A stretch of DNA of 32,868 bases, taken from contig NZ_MWLL01000085.1 of NCBI RefSeq assembly GCF_002198675.1, positions 12,231-45,098 on the forward strand. Reading direction: 5' to 3'. This document shows positions 16,477 to 23,891 of this stretch, piece after piece (the stretch's first letter is position 1; every line of letters starts with the position of its first letter). The notes under the pieces were generated by a model. That model was not told the origin of the DNA. It made no database searches and saw only the letters and a program-made list of their open reading frames with translations. The position numbers and the translations under genes are program-made. Source of the DNA: Kineosporia sp. R_H_3 (GTDB lineage Bacteria; Actinomycetota; Actinomycetes; Actinomycetales; Kineosporiaceae).

Positions 16477-19073
16477 GACGACACCTCCGGGTGTCGGGCA
16501 GGGGCGGGTGCGGGGACCGTGCGACGGGACCGAGCCGCTGCGGCCTTCTGGGCGGCGTCCGCGAGGAGCACCGCCGGGATGGCGCAGGCGGCGACGAGCC
16601 AGCCGAGCAGGTTCGGCGGCGAGCCGCCGAGGAGGTCGGCGAGCGGGCGCACCCAGAGGAAGAGCGCGAGGGCGCCGAGCTCGGCGGCGACCGCACCGAG
16701 GAGCAGCCTGTTGTCGCGCAGCGACCACAGGCCGACGGGGCGGGCGGCGCTGCGGCAGGCGAAGGCGTTCGCGAGCTGGCCGAGGACGACGGCCGCGAAG
16801 GCGGTCCCGGACGCCGTCGCGAGCAGCCCGGCGTCCGGCACCGCCGCCCAGACCCAGCCGCCGGCGACGAGCACGGCCGTGAAGGCGGCGAGCTCGACGA
16901 CCGCCTCGGCGGGGCCGAGGACGCCGAACACCCGCAGCAGCACCTGCCGGTCGACGAGCTCGCCGGTGCGGGCCGGCCCGTCGAGGACGCGCGGGCTCGG
17001 CGGCTCGGACCCGAGGGCGAGCGCCGGGAGCAGGTCGGTGCCGATGTCGAGCGCGAGCACCTGGAGGACGGCGAGGGCGAGCGGGTAGCGACCGGCGGTG
17101 AGTGCCCAGGCGACGAACGGGGCGAGCTCGGCGACGTTGTCCGTGAGGTGGTACGTGAGGAAGCGCCGGACGTTGCTGTACGTGGCCCGGCCGAGCGCGA
17201 CCGCGGAGACGATCGTCGCGAACCGGTCGTCGAGCAGCACGAGGTCGGCGGCCTCGCGGGCGACGTCCGTGCCGGAGGCGCCCATCGCGACCCCCACGTC
17301 CGCGGCCCGCAGCGCCGGACCGTCGTTGACGCCGTCCCCCGTCATCGCGACGACGTGCCCGCGGGCCTGGAGCGCGGCGGCGATCCGCAGCTTGTCCTCC
17401 GGGGTGACCCGGGCGACGACGACGCCGTCGCGGTCGAGCAGCGCCCCGAGCGCCGCGACGTCCGACGGCAGGTCCGCGCCGGCGACGACGAGCGCCTCGA
17501 CGCCGTGCGGCACGAGCCCGGTCTCCCGGGCGATCGCGAGCGCCGTCGCCGGGTGGTCCCCGGTGACCATGGCGACCCGGATCCCGGCGTGCCGGCAGAG
17601 CGCCAGCGCCTCGGCGACGTCGTCCCGCGGCGGGTCCTCGAGCCCGACGAGCCCGAGCAGCTCGAGGCCCTGCTCGTCGTCCGTGACCTGCCCGTCGGGT
17701 CGGCCGCCCCGCGCGACCGCGAGCACCCGCAGCCCCAGCCCGCTGAGCGCCTCGAGCGCCCCCCACGCCGGGTGCGCCGGGTCCGCTGCGGCCCTGCAGA
17801 GGGGCAGGACGGCGTCCGCCCCGCCCTTGACGACGACCTCCCCGGGCAGTTCGACGGACATCCGCCGCCGCTGCGGGTCGAACGGCCGGCGCCGCAGCAG
17901 CGGTCGCTCCCGTTCGTCGGTGTCGACGTCCGCGCCGGCGCGCAGCGCGAGCACGTGGAGGGCGACCTCCATCGGGTCGCCCTGCGGCCGCCAGCGCCCC
18001 GCGACCCGCACGAGCCGGCCCGACGAGCAGCGGGTCGCGGCGAGCGCGAGCGGCGCGACGCGGGCCACGGCGGCGTCCGGCCCGGTGAGCCGGCCCACCG
18101 GGGACCAGCCGTCCCCGACGACCCGCACCTCGCCGTCCGGCGTCCAGACCCGGACGGCGGTCATCTCGTTGCGGGTCAGGGTGCCGGTCTTGTCGGTGCA
18201 GATGAACGTCGTCGAGCCGAGCGTCTCGACGGCCTCGAGGTGGCGGACCAGCGCGTGCCGGCCGGCCATGAGCTGCGCGGACCGGGCGAGCGACAGCGTG
18301 ACCGTCGGGAGCAGCCCCTCCGGGACGAGTGCGACGGTGACGCCGATCGCGAAGAGGAACCCGTCGGACGGCGACGTGCCGAGGAGCAGCGCGAGCCCGA
18401 AGAAGGCGACGCCGACGCCGACCGCGAGCACGGCGACGACGGTGACGACGCGGTCCAGCCGGCGGGCGAGCGGGCTCGGCGGGCGGTGGCCGCCCTCGGT
18501 GAGGTGCGCGACGGCCGCGAGCCGGGTCGAGGCGCCGGTCCCGGTGACGGTGCACGAGGCGTCGCCGGTGACGACGAACGAACCCGCGCTGACCTGGTCG
18601 CCGGTGCCGCGCCGGGCCGGGACGCTCTCGCCGGTGAGGCTGGACTCGTCGACGGCGAGGTCCGCGGCGTCGACGAGGACGCCGTCCGCGCTGAGCCGGT
18701 CCCCCGCCTCGACGACCATGAGGTCCCCGACGACGAGGTCGGCGGCGTCGACGGTCGTCCTGCGGCCGTCCCGGACGACGACGACCCGGGCCGGGAGCAT
18801 CTCGCGCAGCCGGGCACCCGCCCGGTCCGCGCGCCACTCCTGGGCGAAGGCGAAGAACCCGTTGAGGACGACGACGACCGCGATCGCGACGGCGAGCTGC
18901 GGCATCCCCGCCACGGCCGCGAGCCCGGCGGCGCCCCAGAGCAGGAGGGCGAAGAAGTGCACCATCTGCCGCAGCAGCAGCCGCGCCGCGGACGGACCCC
19001 GGGCGACGGGCATGAGGTTCGGGCCGTCGGTCCGCAGCCGGAAGGCGGCCTCCGCAGAGGTGAGGCCGGGCAT
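16473..19073 (-). CDS. P-type cation-transporting ATPase (P2-like)
   Basis: An 866-residue membrane pump. The actuator motif TGES is at 147-150, the M4 motif PEGLL at 251-255 and the phosphorylation site DKTGTLT from Asp294. The hinge motif MTGDGVNDGPALRAADVG lies near 575-595. The PEGLLPTVTLSLA stretch resembles P2-type (Ca2+ or Na+/K+-like) pumps rather than heavy-metal P1B pumps, and there is no N-terminal metal-binding CxxC. The transported ion is not certain. The ATG at 19073 follows GGAGAAGG. Its stop overlaps the beta-CASP start, so they form a two-gene operon. Confidence 0.92.
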   Translation of the reverse strand: MPGLTSAEAAFRLRTDGPNLMPVARGPSAARLLLRQMVHFFALLLWGAAGLAAVAGMPQLAVAIAVVVVLNGFFAFAQEWRADRAGARLREMLPARVVVVRDGRRTTVDAADLVVGDLMVVEAGDRLSADGVLVDAADLAVDESSLTGESVPARRGTGDQVSAGSFVVTGDASCTVTGTGASTRLAAVAHLTEGGHRPPSPLARRLDRVVTVVAVLAVGVGVAFFGLALLLGTSPSDGFLFAIGVTVALVPEGLLPTVTLSLARSAQLMAGRHALVRHLEAVETLGSTTFICTDKTGTLTRNEMTAVRVWTPDGEVRVVGDGWSPVGRLTGPDAAVARVAPLALAATRCSSGRLVRVAGRWRPQGDPMEVALHVLALRAGADVDTDERERPLLRRRPFDPQRRRMSVELPGEVVVKGGADAVLPLCRAAADPAHPAWGALEALSGLGLRVLAVARGGRPDGQVTDDEQGLELLGLVGLEDPPRDDVAEALALCRHAGIRVAMVTGDHPATALAIARETGLVPHGVEALVVAGADLPSDVAALGALLDRDGVVVARVTPEDKLRIAAALQARGHVVAMTGDGVNDGPALRAADVGVAMGASGTDVAREAADLVLLDDRFATIVSAVALGRATYSNVRRFLTYHLTDNVAELAPFVAWALTAGRYPLALAVLQVLALDIGTDLLPALALGSEPPSPRVLDGPARTGELVDRQVLLRVFGVLGPAEAVVELAAFTAVLVAGGWVWAAVPDAGLLATASGTAFAAVVLGQLANAFACRSAARPVGLWSLRDNRLLLGAVAAELGALALFLWVRPLADLLGGSPPNLLGWLVAACAIPAVLLADAAQKAAAARSRRTVPAPAPARHPEVSS

Positions 19074-19153
19074 GCGTCCAGCCTTCTCCGAGGGTGCGGG
19101 ACGGCGTGGGGTCCTACGTCCCCGCGAGGCGGAGCGGGCCGGTCAGGGGCGGA

Positions 19154-19441
19154 TCAGCCCTCGAAGTAGCGGTCGATGTCGTCGGCGTCCGACAGGGCCG
19201 CACTGCTCTCGGCGACGGACTGCAGGTACGCGAGCGCCTGCTCCCGGCCCATGGACGACGTCGCGAGCGAGCCGGCGATCGAGGCGAGCGCGGTGGTGAA
19301 CGCGAGGCGTGCGGTGTCGCTCTCCGAGGCCTCGGTGAGGATGAAGTGCATCGCCTCGTGGTCGCTGAGCACCTGGAACCGGATGAACGCGGCGGCGCGC
19401 TGGTTGGCCCGGGCAGCTTCGCGGCGCTCGATCGTGGACAT
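19154..19441 (-). CDS. Small helical protein of unknown function
   Basis: A 95-residue soluble protein that I do not recognise. It looks mostly alpha-helical: a basic N-terminus (STIERREAARANQRAAAF), a central stretch with DHEAMHFILTEASESD and an acidic C-terminus (SDADDIDRYFEG). The Met at 19441 gives a plausible start, but no clear ribosome binding site precedes it; upstream in-frame starts would add Arg/Gly/Pro-rich sequence. It lies 80 bases upstream of the P-type ATPase on the same strand and might be co-transcribed with it. Confidence 0.6.
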   Translation of the reverse strand: MSTIERREAARANQRAAAFIRFQVLSDHEAMHFILTEASESDTARLAFTTALASIAGSLATSSMGREQALAYLQSVAESSAALSDADDIDRYFEG

Positions 19442-19678
19442 GGGACCAGGCAACCCACTGCCGGGGCCGATGGCAAGCGGGCGCGACCCCGCCCCACCCG
19501 CTCGGGCGCTGCGCGATCGCCCGGGGAGAGCCACACCACGACGTTTCGCAGTCGTCAGGTGACGCTCTGAATATCGTTACGGATAGCCACAGAACCACCG
19601 CAACCCGTCTCCGCCGAATGGTCGATCTTCGCGTCAAGCCCCCCGGGAGCCGCCCTCCGCAGCCGTAGCGTCTGCTGC
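19442..19678. other. Non-coding region with a less GC-rich patch
   Basis: No convincing gene. Around 19565-19600 the composition is clearly more AT-rich than its surroundings (GAATATCGTTACGGATAG), as for a promoter or regulator site, but I cannot pair good -35 and -10 boxes there. The stretch ends in a strong hairpin, so a small plus-strand RNA is possible. Confidence 0.4.
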
Positions 19679-19715
19679 GCGGCGCCCTCGACGTCCCCCG
19701 TGTCGAGGGCGCCGC
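19679..19715 (+). terminator. Perfect 14-bp hairpin upstream of the TmrB-like gene
   Basis: Arms 19679-19692 and 19702-19715 pair perfectly around a 9-base loop. It has no T tract. No annotated plus-strand gene ends before it; the small gene to its left points away. It could end an unannotated transcript or insulate the next promoter, whose -10 box is 15 bases further on. Confidence 0.6.
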
Positions 19716-19741
19716 AACCATGTGCGGGCTACGGTCGACGG

Positions 19742-20374
19742 ATGCTCGTCTGGATCAACGGTCCGTTCGGCGTCGGCAAGACGCAGACGGCGTTCGAGCT
19801 GCACCGGCGGCTACCCGGCAGCGTCGTCTGCGACCCCGAGGAGGTCGGCTACGGCCTGCACCGGGTGCTGCCTCCGGCGTTGCGCAGCGACTTCCAGGAC
19901 CTGCGCGCGTGGCGGGACGGTGTCGTCGAGACGCTCGACCTCACGCTGCGGCACCACGACGGCGTCGTCCTGGCCCCGATGACGGTCACCGACCCGACGT
20001 ACTTCGCGCAGACGGTCGGCCGGCTGCGCGACCTCGGGCACGACGTCCGGCACTTCAGCCTGCTCGCGCGCCGCGAGGTGGTCCTCGACCGGCTCGCCGA
20101 GCGCGGCCTCGGGCACGTGGCCCGCGCCGTCCTCGGCCGCGAGCGCCTGCTGCGCGGCGAGAGCTTCGCCGTCCGGCGGCTCGACGCCGCGCTGGACGCG
20201 CTGCGGGCGGAGATGTTCGCCGACCAGGTCGACACCGAGGCCGGCGGCGTCAGCGAGGTCGCCGACCGGATCGCGGCGTCGTGCGGGCTCGCGCTCCTGC
20301 CGAACACCGACGGCCGGGTCCGGGCCGCCGTGAGGCGGGCCGGGGTCGGGCTTCGGCACGTCCGGATCGGCTGA
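19742..20374 (+). CDS. TmrB-like P-loop NTPase
   Basis: A 210-residue P-loop protein closely patterned on Bacillus subtilis TmrB, the tunicamycin-resistance protein. The Walker A motif lies in WINGPFGVGKTQTAFELHRR (7-14). The central VVLAPMTVTDPTYFAQTVGR and the C-terminal LLPNTDGRVRAAVRR with a final LRHVRIG also follow TmrB. TmrB is thought to bind tunicamycin and ATP at the membrane. Whether this homologue protects against nucleoside antibiotics is inference; it may be a general small kinase. TACGGT (19730-19735) ends six bases before the ATG, so it is probably leaderless. It converges with vapC. Confidence 0.82.
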   Translation: MLVWINGPFGVGKTQTAFELHRRLPGSVVCDPEEVGYGLHRVLPPALRSDFQDLRAWRDGVVETLDLTLRHHDGVVLAPMTVTDPTYFAQTVGRLRDLGHDVRHFSLLARREVVLDRLAERGLGHVARAVLGRERLLRGESFAVRRLDAALDALRAEMFADQVDTEAGGVSEVADRIAASCGLALLPNTDGRVRAAVRRAGVGLRHVRIG

Positions 20375-20386
20375 CCGGGCGTCGGA

Positions 20387-20788
20387 TCAGATCATCCGGA
20401 CCGGTTGGCCCGTGACCGACGCGACGACCTCGAAGTCCTTGTCGGCGGTGAGCAGCGTAAGTCGCTCCCGTTCCGCGGTGGCGGCGACGAGGAGGTCGAC
20501 CGGACCTGCGGAGCGGTGGTGCCCGGTCAGCGTGAGCGCCTCCTGCACCTCGGCCGCCCGCTCGAACCCGCCGTCCGCCATGGGGACCCAGCCGAAGACG
20601 CGCCGCAGGGTGCGCTGCTTGTCGAGGCGGTCGGCGAGGGAGCGCGCGGAGTAGAGGAACTCGAGCTCGACGGCCGGGCACACGCAGACGACGCCGGAGG
20701 TGAGGTGGTCGGCCCAGACGTCGCGCAGCGGCCTGGTGAGGATGCGGAACAGCGCGGACGTGTCGATGAGGAAGAGCGCGCGGCTCAC
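20387..20788 (-). CDS. vapC: VapC-type PIN-domain toxin ribonuclease
   Basis: A 133-residue PIN-domain protein and the toxin of a type II toxin-antitoxin pair. VapC toxins cleave specific RNAs using Mg2+. The acidic residues expected in the active site are present: Asp9 in LIDTSALFR, Glu41 or Glu43 in PAVELEFLY, Asp98 in AGPVDLLVAATA and Asp116 or Asp118 in TADKDFE. The toxin therefore looks catalytically intact. The ATG overlaps the antitoxin stop by four bases (ATGA), the usual arrangement that ties toxin output to antitoxin translation. Its 3' end converges with the TmrB-like gene; GTCCGGAT/ATCCGGAC arms (20360-20367 and 20394-20401) could form a shared terminator. Confidence 0.92.
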   Translation of the reverse strand: MSRALFLIDTSALFRILTRPLRDVWADHLTSGVVCVCPAVELEFLYSARSLADRLDKQRTLRRVFGWVPMADGGFERAAEVQEALTLTGHHRSAGPVDLLVAATAERERLTLLTADKDFEVVASVTGQPVRMI

Positions 20789-21003
20789 CGCCGGTAGGTG
20801 GTCTCGTCGGCGATGAACTCGTCGAAGTCACCGCGGTCGGCCATCTCGCCGAGGTGCTCCAGGGCCCGCAGCCGGACCAGGCGTTCGCTGACCTCGCGCA
20901 GGGCGGCGTTGACGGTGTCCTTCTTGGTCTTCGTCCCCAGCACCTCGGCCGCGGCGGCGAGCGCCTCGTCGTCGATCTCGATGGGGGTCTTGGTCATCGC
21001 CAT
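20785..21003 (-). CDS. vapB: VapB-family antitoxin
   Basis: A 72-residue antitoxin. The N-terminal part (KTPIEIDDEALAAAAEVLG, then KKDTVNAALREVSERL) fits a ribbon-helix-helix DNA-binding domain of the VapB type that binds as a dimer. The acidic and aromatic C-terminus (RGDFDEFIADETTYRR) is the probable toxin-wrapping segment. The ATG at 21003 has GGAGG six bases upstream; a second in-frame ATG at 20997 is closer but poorly spaced. It is the first gene of the vapBC operon, and the operator lies about 30 bases upstream. Confidence 0.9.
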   Translation of the reverse strand: MAMTKTPIEIDDEALAAAAEVLGTKTKKDTVNAALREVSERLVRLRALEHLGEMADRGDFDEFIADETTYRR

Positions 21004-21032
21004 CGCGCGCCTCCTGACAGCTGGGGTTCCCT

Positions 21033-21065
21033 GGATATCCTAGACGCCTTTCCTCGATATCCGAA
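21033..21065 (-). promoter_or_regulatory. vapBC promoter with two GATATCC operator copies
   Basis: On the minus strand TTCGGA (21065 to 21060) and TAGGAT (21042 to 21037) are separated by 17 bases. The heptamer GATATCC occurs at 21034-21040 and 21056-21062, 22 bp apart, which is two helical turns. One copy overlaps the -10 and the other the -35. This fits binding by a VapBC complex for autorepression. Confidence 0.7.
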
Positions 21066-21122
21066 GTACCCTCGCGGCCGGCACTCCCGTGGCCGTCCCT
21101 GGCGGCGCAGTACCGTGGCGGG

Positions 21123-21452
21123 GTGTTCGTGCAGCGTGTGGAGATCGCCGTCCGCGACGGGCGGGAGTCGGCCTTCGAGGCCGCCCTGTGCGAGGTGCGC
21201 CAGCAGGTCTTCATGACCCGCGGCTTCCGCGACTTCACCGTCGCCCAGGGCGTGGAGGAGCCGGGCACCTACATGGTGCAGGTGCTCTGGGAGACCGCCG
21301 ACGAGTTGCTCGAGTTCACCGGCTCGGGGCGCTTCGAACGCTGCTGGGCACCCGTCGAGCCGTTCCTCGCGCGGTCGCTGCGGGTCGACCACCTCGTCGA
21401 GCGGCACGGCCTCGGCCTGCAGGGGCCGGGCGTGCTGACGGACCTCGTCTGA
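21123..21452 (+). CDS. Antibiotic biosynthesis monooxygenase (ABM) fold protein
   Basis: A 109-residue single-domain protein of the dimeric alpha/beta-barrel (ABM) superfamily, which includes small cofactor-free monooxygenases and many stress proteins of unknown role. The pattern VQRVEIAVRDGRESAFEAAL, FMTRGFRDFTVAQGVEEPGT and YMVQVLWETADELLEFTGSG follows the beta-alpha-beta layout of the family. TACCGT (21111-21116) ends six bases before the GTG start, suggesting a leaderless message. The stop codon lies inside the terminator hairpin. No substrate can be inferred from the neighbours (vapB divergent, rnpB convergent). Confidence 0.8.
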   Translation: MFVQRVEIAVRDGRESAFEAALCEVRQQVFMTRGFRDFTVAQGVEEPGTYMVQVLWETADELLEFTGSGRFERCWAPVEPFLARSLRVDHLVERHGLGLQGPGVLTDLV

Positions 21453-21465
21453 GGTCCGTCAGCAC
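21432..21465. terminator. Bidirectional terminator hairpin between the ABM gene and rnpB
   Basis: Arms 21432-21446 and 21451-21465 pair perfectly over 15 bases with a 4-base loop. The last ABM codons and its stop lie inside the stem. The end of rnpB on the opposite strand is adjacent. The symmetrical stem can serve both convergent transcripts. Confidence 0.8.
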
Positions 21466-21466
21466 T

Positions 21467-21853
21467 GCGGGCGGACGAGCCGGACTGTAAGCCGGATCCT
21501 GTGCCTCCGGCGGACCGGAGGCGGCGGCCATCCATCTCGGGGCGCCGTTGCCGACGCCCTCCAGCGACCTACCCGGGAGCTCGGGCGGGCAGCCCTCGGG
21601 CGCTCCCTGTTCGGTCTTGCTCCGGGTGGGGTTTACCGAGCCGCACCGGTCACCCGGCACGCTGGTGGTCTCTTACACCACCGTTTCACCCTTACCGGCC
21701 GGCTCGCGCCGCCCGGCGGTCTGTTCTCTGTGGCACTGTCCCGCGGGTCACCCCGGGTGGGTGTTACCCACCACCCTGCCCTTCGGAGTCCGGACTTTCC
21801 TCGGCGGTGACCTCACGGCCACCGACGCGACCGCCCGTCCGGCTCGTCCGCGG
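21467..21853 (-). ncRNA. rnpB: RNase P RNA, bacterial type A
   Basis: The catalytic RNA that matures tRNA 5' ends. Conserved parts are seen on the minus strand: GAGGAAAGTCCGGACTCC near the 5' side, ACAGTGCCACAGAGAACAGA, GGTAAGGGTGAAACGGTG, GGTGTAAGAGACCACC, AGCAAGACCGAACAG, GATGGATGGCCGCC and the 3' ACAGGATCCGGCTTACAG. The P1 helix pairs GGACGAGCCGGA with TCCGGCTCGTCC at the two ends. TAGGCT (21862 to 21857) is a suitable -10 box. Ends are estimates to within a few bases. Confidence 0.97.
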
Positions 21854-21869
21854 GCCAGCCTAGTGCCCG

Positions 21870-23360
21870 TCACCCCACCGGGACGACGCGCACCGACCCC
21901 GCCTCGACGTCCACGGCCTCGAGCCGCATCTTGAGCGCCGTCCCGACGGTGAGCGGCCCCTGCGCGCGGACGAGCACCGCCGGGTCGAGCAGCTGGACCT
22001 TGCCGCTCGCGCCGTCCTTGCCGACGTCGACCGCGACGGCGTCGAAGACCTCACCGACCCGGTCGGCGAGGACGGCGGCCTCGACGACGTCGACGCAGCG
22101 CCGCTCGAGCTCGCCCGCGAGCCGGTCGGACGCCGCCATCGCCTCGGGGAGCGCCGGCAGCGCCTCCCGGACCCAGCCGGGGACCTCGCCGCCGGACGCC
22201 ACCGCGTGGCTCACGAGCAGGCCGAACCGGTCGACGAGCCGACGCAGCGGCGCGGTGACGTGCGCGTACGGCGCGGCGACCGCGGCGTGCGTTCGCACCG
22301 GCGGCTCGGTGCCGTCGAACGGCGTGTACCCGGCGCCGCGGAACAGCGCGCCGGCCTCGTGCATCGCCGCGAGGTGCGCGGGGACGTCCCGGTCGAGGCG
22401 GCGCAGGAACTCGCCGTACGGCTCGTCGCGGGTCCACGGGACGCCGAGCGCCGCGACCTGGCGCCGGTACCGCTCGACGGCGTGCGGCTCGGGGGCCGGC
22501 AGCGTGCGGAGCAGGCCGATGCCCGCACGGAGCATGAGGTCCGCGGCGGCCATCCCGGTCATGAGCGAGAGCTGGGCGTTCCAGTCCTCCGACGGCAGCG
22601 CGGGCCGCAGGACGACCCGGTAGCAGCCGTCCTGCGCGACGACGTCCTGCTCGGGCAGCGGCAGGCTCGCCCCGCCGCGGGCGCGCTCCTGGGCCTGGCG
22701 CGCCGTCCCGATCTCGCGCAGCAGCACCGCGAGCGCGGCGACCTCGTCGTCGGGCAACGACACGGGCGCCGCACCGGACGACGGGTGCGCGTCGGCCGCC
22801 GCCTGCACCTGGCCGTAGTCGAGCCGGGCCCGGGAGCGGACGACGGCCCGCACGAGGTCGAGGTGCTCGACCGCACCGTCGGGCGCGAGGTCGAAGCGCC
22901 AGACGAACGCGGGCCGGTCGACGTCCGGGAGCAGGCTCGCGGCGTCCTCGCTGAGCACCTCGGGGTGCAGCGGGGTGCGCCGGTCGGGGGCGTACAGGGT
23001 CTGCCCGCGCCGCCGTGCCTCGGCGTCGACGAGGCCGCCGGGCGCGAGGAACGCCGGGACGTCGGCGATCGCGTAGTCGACGTGCCAGCCGCCCCCGTCG
23101 CGCCGGGACAGCGCCATCGCCTGGTCGAGGTCCGTGGAGCCGACCGGGTCGACCGTCGCGAACGGGACGTCCCGCAGGTCGACCCGGCCGCCGCCGGCGC
23201 CGTCGCCGGTCGTCGCGGCGGCCGCGGCCGCCGCGTCGACGACCGGCCCGGGGAACGCGGCGGGCACCCCGAGGTCGTCGCGGATGCGCCCGAACCGCCG
23301 GGTCAGCGCGGCCACCGACGCGGCGTCGTCGCCACGGACCCTGATCGATCGACGAACCAT
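21870..23360 (-). CDS. RNB-domain (RNase II/R family) ribonuclease
   Basis: A 496-residue protein dominated by an RNB catalytic domain; RNB enzymes degrade RNA from the 3' end. The metal site is VDPVGSTDLDQAM (Asp71, Asp77, Asp79). The fourth position, Asp in E. coli RNase II, is Gln80 here. YAPDRRTPLHPEVLSEDAAS and the RNA-clamping region VAAPYAHVTAPLRRLVDRFG are also seen. The usual N-terminal cold-shock domains are absent or very short, and the C-terminal 60 residues may be a reduced S1-like barrel. TAGGGT (23372 to 23367) ends six bases before the ATG, suggesting leaderless expression. Confidence 0.9.
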   Translation of the reverse strand: MVRRSIRVRGDDAASVAALTRRFGRIRDDLGVPAAFPGPVVDAAAAAAATTGDGAGGGRVDLRDVPFATVDPVGSTDLDQAMALSRRDGGGWHVDYAIADVPAFLAPGGLVDAEARRRGQTLYAPDRRTPLHPEVLSEDAASLLPDVDRPAFVWRFDLAPDGAVEHLDLVRAVVRSRARLDYGQVQAAADAHPSSGAAPVSLPDDEVAALAVLLREIGTARQAQERARGGASLPLPEQDVVAQDGCYRVVLRPALPSEDWNAQLSLMTGMAAADLMLRAGIGLLRTLPAPEPHAVERYRRQVAALGVPWTRDEPYGEFLRRLDRDVPAHLAAMHEAGALFRGAGYTPFDGTEPPVRTHAAVAAPYAHVTAPLRRLVDRFGLLVSHAVASGGEVPGWVREALPALPEAMAASDRLAGELERRCVDVVEAAVLADRVGEVFDAVAVDVGKDGASGKVQLLDPAVLVRAQGPLTVGTALKMRLEAVDVEAGSVRVVPVG

Positions 23361-23377
23361 GGCGGCACCCTACGCAC

Positions 23378-23821
23378 TCATGCGCCGCCCGGCCGCACGA
23401 CGTCGAGCGCCGTGCGGGTGCGTGCGAGCGCCCCGCGGACGGCGCCCGTCGAGCGGCCGAGCCGGGCCTCGACGTCGCGGAGCACCGGCAGGAACAGGGC
23501 ACCGGCCCGCTGGTGGGCCCGGCGCCCCTCCCGGGTCAGCTCGACCCGGTACGAGCGGCCGTCGTCCGGGTGCGGCAGCCGGCGCACGTGCCCGCGCGCC
23601 TCGAACCGCCGGACGTAGCTCGACACGGTCGTCGGCGGGGCCGCCATCCACGACGCGAGCTCGCCCGGCGTCAGCGGCGCGGCGACGAGCACCGAGTAGA
23701 CGGCGAACTCGTCGGCCGTCAGCCCGGCCGGGCGCAGGGCCTCGTCGAGCACCGACGTCGCAGCCCTCGAGGCCAGCCACAGGTCGAAGAGAACGTTGGT
23801 CCCCGATGCGTCGTCCGTCAT
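23378..23821 (-). CDS. MarR family transcriptional regulator
   Basis: A 147-residue winged-helix regulator. The recognition region LTPGELASWMAAPPTTVSSYVRRFEARGHV and the wing RLPHPDDGRSYRVELTREGR are typical MarR features at about 50-98. MarR proteins usually repress themselves and a divergent neighbour, releasing DNA on binding a small aromatic ligand or on oxidation; no Cys sensor is evident here. The divergent gene encodes a membrane protein 70 bases away, its likely target. TATCGT (23834 to 23829) ends seven bases before the ATG. Confidence 0.92.
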   Translation of the reverse strand: MTDDASGTNVLFDLWLASRAATSVLDEALRPAGLTADEFAVYSVLVAAPLTPGELASWMAAPPTTVSSYVRRFEARGHVRRLPHPDDGRSYRVELTREGRRAHQRAGALFLPVLRDVEARLGRSTGAVRGALARTRTALDVVRPGGA

Positions 23822-23825
23822 GCCC

Positions 23826-23866
23826 TTGACGATATCTGCTGCGAACTCGTACTTTCTAGATACTAC
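23826..23866. promoter_or_regulatory. Divergent promoter region with a candidate MarR operator
   Basis: The 18-bp segment 23849-23866 (GTACTTTCTAGATACTAC) matches its own reverse complement at 14 of 18 positions and is centred on TCTAGA. It is strikingly AT-rich for this genome. TTGACG (23826-23831) and TACTTT (23850-23855), 18 bases apart, form a plausible plus-strand promoter that the operator would cover. Confidence 0.6.
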
Positions 23867-23891
23867 GAGATCGCATTACTTGGAGATCGCC

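Noticed and set aside
16491-19169. 892-residue plus-strand open frame opposite the P-type ATPase.
   Set aside because: Composition is Arg/Glu/Asp/Gly-rich and mirrors ATPase codons; no motif or start signal.
19641-19672. Sigma-28-like promoter (TCAAG ... GCCGTA) before the TmrB-like gene.
   Set aside because: The spacing between the elements is about 23 bases, too long, and no motility gene is nearby.
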